Source: J084 sp964471405
GTDB taxonomy: Bacteria; Pseudomonadota; Alphaproteobacteria; Sphingomonadales; Rhodothalassiaceae
Direction of reading: 5' to 3'
Length of the DNA: 64,000 nucleotides
NCBI GenBank assembly: GCA_964471405.1
Contig: CAYYGH010000002.1
Span: 57,105-121,104 of the forward strand
Made by a program: the position numbers and the translations under genes. The notes below the pieces were generated by a model. It saw only the letters and a program-made list of their open reading frames with translations, was not told the DNA's origin and ran no database searches. This document shows positions 60,445 through 64,000 of this stretch, piece after piece. Each line of letters begins with the position of its first letter. Positions within the stretch are counted from its first letter, which is position 1.

Positions 60445-60813
60445 CTACAGGCGATATGGAACGACGAGCAGATTTGTAGTGCCCGCAAATGCCTTTTCAT
60501 CCCGGCTGACGAGGGGAGCGCCCAGCTCTTCGGCCGTCGCCAGAACGATTGCGTCGGGGAGCTTGATTCGGTGCGTCCTCCGCAGTCTGGCTGCACGCCG
60601 GGCAAGCGGGCCGTCGATCTCCATGCGTTCGAACCGGGCGAGGAATCCTTCGAGATCCCGCTCATCCTGCGCATCTCTGGCGCCTGCGAGAACCTCGATC
60701 CAGGAAATGATACTGATTGCAGGGGCCGTGAAGCTTGCGAGAGCGCGCTCCGCCTCCTCAATCCCGATCAGATAGTCGATGAGAATGTTGGTATCGAGGA
60801 CGGCGTCAATCAT
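60445..60813 (-). CDS. vapC: PIN-domain toxin VapC
   Basis: The 122-residue PIN domain has the four acidic residues: VLDTNILIDYL (Asp), ISWIEVLAG (Glu), KLPDAIVLATA (Asp) and LVSRDEKAF (Asp). VapC toxins are Mg-dependent RNases, often cutting initiator tRNA or rRNA. The ATG at 60813 overlaps the vapB stop by 8 bp, giving the usual antitoxin-first coupled order. The module sits between two convergent genes. Confidence 0.93.
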   Translation of the reverse strand: MIDAVLDTNILIDYLIGIEEAERALASFTAPAISIISWIEVLAGARDAQDERDLEGFLARFERMEIDGPLARRAARLRRTHRIKLPDAIVLATAEELGAPLVSRDEKAFAGTTNLLVVPYRL

Positions 60814-61027
60814 CCCATTCTTCGCGCAAGCGCCGCTGCCACTCCAAGCCATCCCGAATGCCCCGGCCCCGCCAGGCGCCGAACATGCTACGCTGCTCTT
60901 TGGCCTCCGACGAGAGATAGATGCGGATGGCGTGCCGAATGGCCTCCGCCCGCGAAATACCTCGCCGTCGAGCTACCGCGTCGAGGCGAGCTGCAAGATC
61001 CTCAGGAATGGTTACGATCGTCCGCAT
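60806..61027 (-). CDS. vapB: RHH antitoxin VapB
   Basis: The 73-residue protein has a ribbon-helix-helix start (MRTIVTIPEDLAARLDAVARRRGISRAEAIRHAI) and a C-terminal arm (MFGAWRGRGIRDGLEWQRRLREEW) that would wrap and block the toxin's active site. It probably represses its own operon through the paired TGATATC boxes just upstream. The start codon is nearly leaderless with respect to the predicted promoter. Confidence 0.92.
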   Translation of the reverse strand: MRTIVTIPEDLAARLDAVARRRGISRAEAIRHAIRIYLSSEAKEQRSMFGAWRGRGIRDGLEWQRRLREEWDD

Positions 61028-61030
61028 GAG

Positions 61031-61062
61031 TGATATCTACTGGTGATATCATCAGGCGTCAA
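61031..61062 (-). promoter_or_regulatory. vapBC promoter and operator
   Basis: TGATATC occurs twice (61031-61037, 61044-61050), 13 bp apart; each contains the palindrome GATATC. On the minus strand TTGACG (61062-61057), a 17-bp spacer and TAGATA (61039-61034) form a plausible promoter overlapping both boxes, as expected for VapB autorepression. Confidence 0.5.
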
Positions 61063-61205
61063 GCATCGTGTCTCGAAAAAGGCCAGCCGCTGGCGGCAGG
61101 TGATGGGCGGGACGGCTGGATTGCGCAGTGGCGCGGCGCTAGTCTCGCCGGCGTCATGTGCGCGGGCGACCCGGGTCCGCCGCCAGCTCCCAGGGAGAGG
61201 AAGCC

Positions 61206-62432
61206 ATGGACTTCGCCTATTCCGAACGCTGCCTGCATTACCTTGAACGCGTGCGCGCCTTCATGGAGGAGCACATCTATCCGAACGAGGAGGCGATCCG
61301 CGCCGAGATCGCCGAAGGCGACCGCTGGCAGCCCAGCCGGATCATCGAGGAGCTGAAGGCGAAGGCGAAGGCGGAAGGGCTGTGGAACCTCTTCCTGCCG
61401 GACCCCGAGCTGGGGGCGGGGCTCAGCAATGTCGACTATGCGCCGATCGCGGAAGAGATGGGCCGCTCGCCGTTCGCGTCCGAGGTCTTCAACTGCTCGG
61501 CGCCCGATACCGGCAACATGGAGGTGCTCTGGCGCTATGGCAGCCCGGATCAGAAGGAGCGCTGGCTGAAGCCCCTGCTGGAAGGCGAGATCCGCTCCGC
61601 CTTCGCGATGACGGAGCCGGATGTGGCCTCCTCCGATGCCCGCAACATCCGCGCCTCGATCCGGCGCGAGGGTGACGAATACGTGATCAACGGCCGCAAG
61701 TGGTGGACGAGCGGGGCGGGCGATCCGCGCTGCAAGGTGCTCATCTTCATGGGCCAGAGCGATCCCGACAATCCGGACCCCTATCGCCGCCAGTCCATGA
61801 TCATCGTGCCGATGGATGCGCCGGGCATCCATGTGCGGCGGATGCTGCCGGTGTTCGGCTACGACGATGCGCCCCACGGCCATGCGGAGATCGACTTCGA
61901 GAATGTCCGCGTACCGGCCGCGAACATGATCCTGGGCGAAGGCAGGGGATTCGAGATCGCCCAGGGCCGCCTGGGACCGGGACGCATTCACCACTGCATG
62001 CGGCTCATAGGGCTGGCTGAGCGGATGCTGGAGAAGATGGTCCGGCGGCTGTCGGAACGCGAGGCCTTCGGCAAACCCATCATCAAGCATTCGGTGTGGG
62101 AGGAGCGGATCGCCGAATCCCGCATTCTTATCGACCAGGCACGGCTGCTGACATTGAAGGCCGCCTGGATGATGGACACGGTGGGCAACAAGGCCGCGCG
62201 CAAGGAGATCGCGATGATCAAGGTCGCAGCGCCCAACATGGCCTGCCGGGTGATCGACTGGGCGATCCAGGCCCATGGCGGCGGCGGGGTCGCGGACGAC
62301 TTCGGCACGGCCTACGCCTATGCGGGCGCACGCACGCTCAGGATCGCCGACGGGCCGGACGAGGTGCACCGCGCCCAGATCGCCCGCCTCGAGGCGCGCG
62401 AGGCCGCCGGCCGCAACCGCCGTCAGGCGTAA
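61206..62432 (+). CDS. Acyl-CoA dehydrogenase family protein (ACAD10/11-like)
   Basis: The 408-residue flavoprotein begins MDFAYSERCLHYLERVRAFM. It shows FAMTEPDVASSDARNIRASI and GRKWWTSGAGDPRCKVLIFMG (FAD and substrate loops), RLIGLAERMLEKM, KAAWMMDTVGNKAARKEIAMIKV, QAHGGGGVADDF, and RIADGPDEVHR. The ADGPDEVH end is that of the ACAD10/11 group, which can act on 4-hydroxy- or medium/long-chain acyl-CoAs. Likely beta-oxidation or related acyl degradation. The ATG at 61206 has GGGAGAGGAAG upstream. A rho-independent terminator follows. Confidence 0.93.
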   Translation: MDFAYSERCLHYLERVRAFMEEHIYPNEEAIRAEIAEGDRWQPSRIIEELKAKAKAEGLWNLFLPDPELGAGLSNVDYAPIAEEMGRSPFASEVFNCSAPDTGNMEVLWRYGSPDQKERWLKPLLEGEIRSAFAMTEPDVASSDARNIRASIRREGDEYVINGRKWWTSGAGDPRCKVLIFMGQSDPDNPDPYRRQSMIIVPMDAPGIHVRRMLPVFGYDDAPHGHAEIDFENVRVPAANMILGEGRGFEIAQGRLGPGRIHHCMRLIGLAERMLEKMVRRLSEREAFGKPIIKHSVWEERIAESRILIDQARLLTLKAAWMMDTVGNKAARKEIAMIKVAAPNMACRVIDWAIQAHGGGGVADDFGTAYAYAGARTLRIADGPDEVHRAQIARLEAREAAGRNRRQA

Positions 62433-62458
62433 GGGGAAGGCACTGTCGGCCAGTCCCC

Positions 62459-62490
62459 GATTCCCGAAGCACCGGGATCTCCGCTTTTTT
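62459..62490 (+). terminator. Rho-independent terminator after acyl-CoA dehydrogenase
   Basis: GAT(t)CCCG pairs with CGGGATC around AAGCAC (7 bp with a one-base bulge), then TCCGC and TTTTTT. It lies between convergent genes, 27 bp after the stop. Confidence 0.75.
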
Positions 62491-62507
62491 GTGGATGAGG
62501 GGGCGGC

Positions 62508-63995
62508 TCAGCCGTCGAGCCGTTCTTTGAGCAGGCGGTTGACGACCGCGGGGTTCGCCTGACCGCGGGTCGCCTTCATCACCTGGCCGACGAAGAATCC
62601 GATCACCTTGGTCTTGCCGCCGCGATACTGCTCGACCTGCGCCGGATGGTCGGCCAGCACCTTCTCGACGATGGGGATGAGCGCCGCCTCGTCGGAAACC
62701 TGGGTGAGGCCTTTCTCCTCGACGATCTCGGCCGCGCCGCGCCCTGAGGCGAACATCTCCTCGAACACCTCCTTGGCGACACGGCCCGAGATCGTCCCCT
62801 TGTCAACGAGCGCCAGCAGCTCCGCGCCCTGTTCGGGACGCACGGGGCTTTCCGTGATCGCAAGCCCGGCCTTGTTCAGATGCCCGAAGAGATCGGCGAG
62901 CACCCAGTTGGCCGCCCGGTTGGCGACTTCCGCCTCCGGCCTGCCGGTGGCCTTCGCAAGAGCCGCCACCACCGCCTCGAAATACTCGGCCGCCTCGCGC
63001 TCGGTGACGATGGTGGCGGCGTTGTAGGCCGTCAGCCCCCATTCCTGCTGGTAGCGGTGCTGCTTGGCGTCCGGCATCTCGGGCAGGCTGGCGCGCGCCT
63101 CTTCGATGAAGGCGTCGTCGAGCTCCAGCGGCAGCAGGTCCGGATCCGGGAAATAGCGGTAGTCGTGCGCCTCCTCCTTCGAGCGCATGGAGCGCGTCTC
63201 CATCCGGTTCGGGTCGAAGAGCCGCGTTTCCTGCTCGATCGCGCCGCCGGCCTCCAGGATCTCCACCTGCCGGCGCGCCTCGTATTCGATCGCCGCCATC
63301 ACGAAGCGCACGGAATTGACGTTCTTGATCTCGCAGCGGGTGCCGAAGGGCCCGCCCGGGCGGCGCACCGAGACGTTGATGTCGGCGCGCATCGAGCCCT
63401 GCTCCATGTTGCCGTCGCAGGAGCCGATGTAGCGCAGCAGCGTGCGCAGCTTGCGCAGATAGGCACCGGCCTCTTCGGGCGAGCGGATGTCGGGCCTGGA
63501 TACGATCTCCATCAGCGCGACACCCGCGCGGTTGAGATCGACGAGCGACCAGCGGGGATGCTGGTCATGCAGCATCTTGCCCGCGTCCTGCTCCAGGTGC
63601 AGGCGCTCGATGCCGATCTTCTTCGTCGTGCCGTCGGCGAGCGTGATCTCGACGAAGCCCTCGCCGACGATGGGGTGCTTGTACTGGCTGATCTGGTAGC
63701 CGGCAGGCAGGTCGGGGTAGAAGTAGTTCTTGCGATCGAAGCGCGACCACTTGTTGATCTGCGCGTTGAGCGCCAGCCCCGTGCGCACCGCCTGAAAGAT
63801 GCATTCGCGGTTGATGACCGGCAGCATGCCCGGCATCGCCGCGTCCACGAGGCTGACCTGGGTGTTGGGCTCGGCGCCGAAGTCGGTGGCAGCTCCCGAG
63901 AACAGCTTGGCGCGCGAGATCACCTGGGCATGCACCTCCATGCCCACCACGATCTCCCACGGCCCGCTCGCCCCTTCGATGACATACTCAGCCAT
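62508..63995 (-). CDS. gatB: Aspartyl/glutamyl-tRNA amidotransferase subunit B
   Basis: The 495-residue protein has the GatB core: WEIVVGMEVHAQVISRAKLFS, NYFYPDLPAGYQISQYKHPI, DLNRAGVALMEIVSRPDIRSP, GNMEQGSMRADINVSVR, EIKNVNSVRFVMAAI and DYRYFPDPDLLPL, followed by the YqeY-like tail (KGTISGRVAKEVFEEM; GFFVGQVMKATRGQANP). With GatA and GatC it converts Glu-tRNA(Gln) and Asp-tRNA(Asn) to the cognate amides. It ends 76 bp from the acyl-CoA dehydrogenase gene; its own start lies at the window edge, so the upstream partner gatA cannot be seen. Confidence 0.96.
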   Translation of the reverse strand: MAEYVIEGASGPWEIVVGMEVHAQVISRAKLFSGAATDFGAEPNTQVSLVDAAMPGMLPVINRECIFQAVRTGLALNAQINKWSRFDRKNYFYPDLPAGYQISQYKHPIVGEGFVEITLADGTTKKIGIERLHLEQDAGKMLHDQHPRWSLVDLNRAGVALMEIVSRPDIRSPEEAGAYLRKLRTLLRYIGSCDGNMEQGSMRADINVSVRRPGGPFGTRCEIKNVNSVRFVMAAIEYEARRQVEILEAGGAIEQETRLFDPNRMETRSMRSKEEAHDYRYFPDPDLLPLELDDAFIEEARASLPEMPDAKQHRYQQEWGLTAYNAATIVTEREAAEYFEAVVAALAKATGRPEAEVANRAANWVLADLFGHLNKAGLAITESPVRPEQGAELLALVDKGTISGRVAKEVFEEMFASGRGAAEIVEEKGLTQVSDEAALIPIVEKVLADHPAQVEQYRGGKTKVIGFFVGQVMKATRGQANPAVVNRLLKERLDG

Positions 63996-64000
63996 GGCCG

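Overview
The window is a G+C-rich chromosomal stretch, tightly packed on both strands. It looks alphaproteobacterial: it carries a CbpA/CbpM heat-shock pair, a BigR-type Blh persulfide dioxygenase, a DUF6456/XRE pair, a short Q-loop (CIO-type) cytochrome bd oxidase, a 7Fe ferredoxin, and the cluster CCA transferase - DUF6111 - CoA NUDIX - DUF1285 - MoxR - DUF58 - DUF4159. I cannot fix the order or genus by eye. Nothing suggests a plasmid, prophage, IS element or CRISPR array.

Layout. 0-2 kb: the end of a sulfotransferase gene and a GT2 glycosyltransferase. 2-5.7 kb: a J-domain protein, a large unrecognised protein and a DUF481 outer-membrane protein. 5.7-8.3 kb: a divergent heat-shock island (cbpAM against two hsp20 genes). 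8.4-16 kb: a DPP-IV-like peptidase and a translationally coupled methylmalonyl-CoA mutase operon (mutA-mutB-meaB). 16.2-22.4 kb: a strange secreted His-rich/Asp-rich protein, a periplasmic cyclophilin, free-methionine-sulfoxide reductase, tRNA-Ile2(CAU) and an M14 metallopeptidase. 22.5-24.7 kb: HNH nuclease, a 2OG-oxygenase-like protein and a TauE/SafE permease. 24.7-27.2 kb: an accessory island, rich in palindromic repeats, with a class II microcin-like bacteriocin precursor and a putative membrane immunity protein. 27.2-32 kb: alpha/beta hydrolase, two cysteine desulfurases and ferredoxin. 32-34 kb: DUF6456 and XRE regulators.

34-43 kb: persulfide dioxygenase blh; a four-gene signalling operon (porin, PBP-like protein, histidine kinase, HD-GYP regulator); and cydAB. 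Both blh and cydAB carry an ATTC-N8-GAAT dyad placed exactly between -35 and -10. This is the operator type described for the sulfide/persulfide sensors SqrR/BigR, so the two genes probably form one sulfide-detoxification and sulfide-resistant-respiration regulon. 43-53.2 kb: the CCA/DUF6111/NUDIX/DUF1285 operon divergent from MoxR-DUF58-DUF4159-VWA. 53-64 kb: GNAT, an OprP-like porin behind a good Pho box, MsrB, SppA, an FNR-like flavoprotein, a GT4 glycosyltransferase, a VapBC module, an acyl-CoA dehydrogenase and GatB.

Intergenic spaces repeatedly hold a REP-like palindrome (about 35 bp, around CCGCCGG/CCGGCGG) and short 7-bp tandem arrays, two of which supply the stop codons of neighbouring genes. 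The strongest candidates for something new are the bacteriocin/immunity pair (25.4-26.1 kb), the predicted sulfide regulon (34.7 and 40.8 kb), the porin-PBP-kinase-HD-GYP operon (35.2-40.0 kb) and the charge-segregated His/Asp protein (16.3-17.7 kb).
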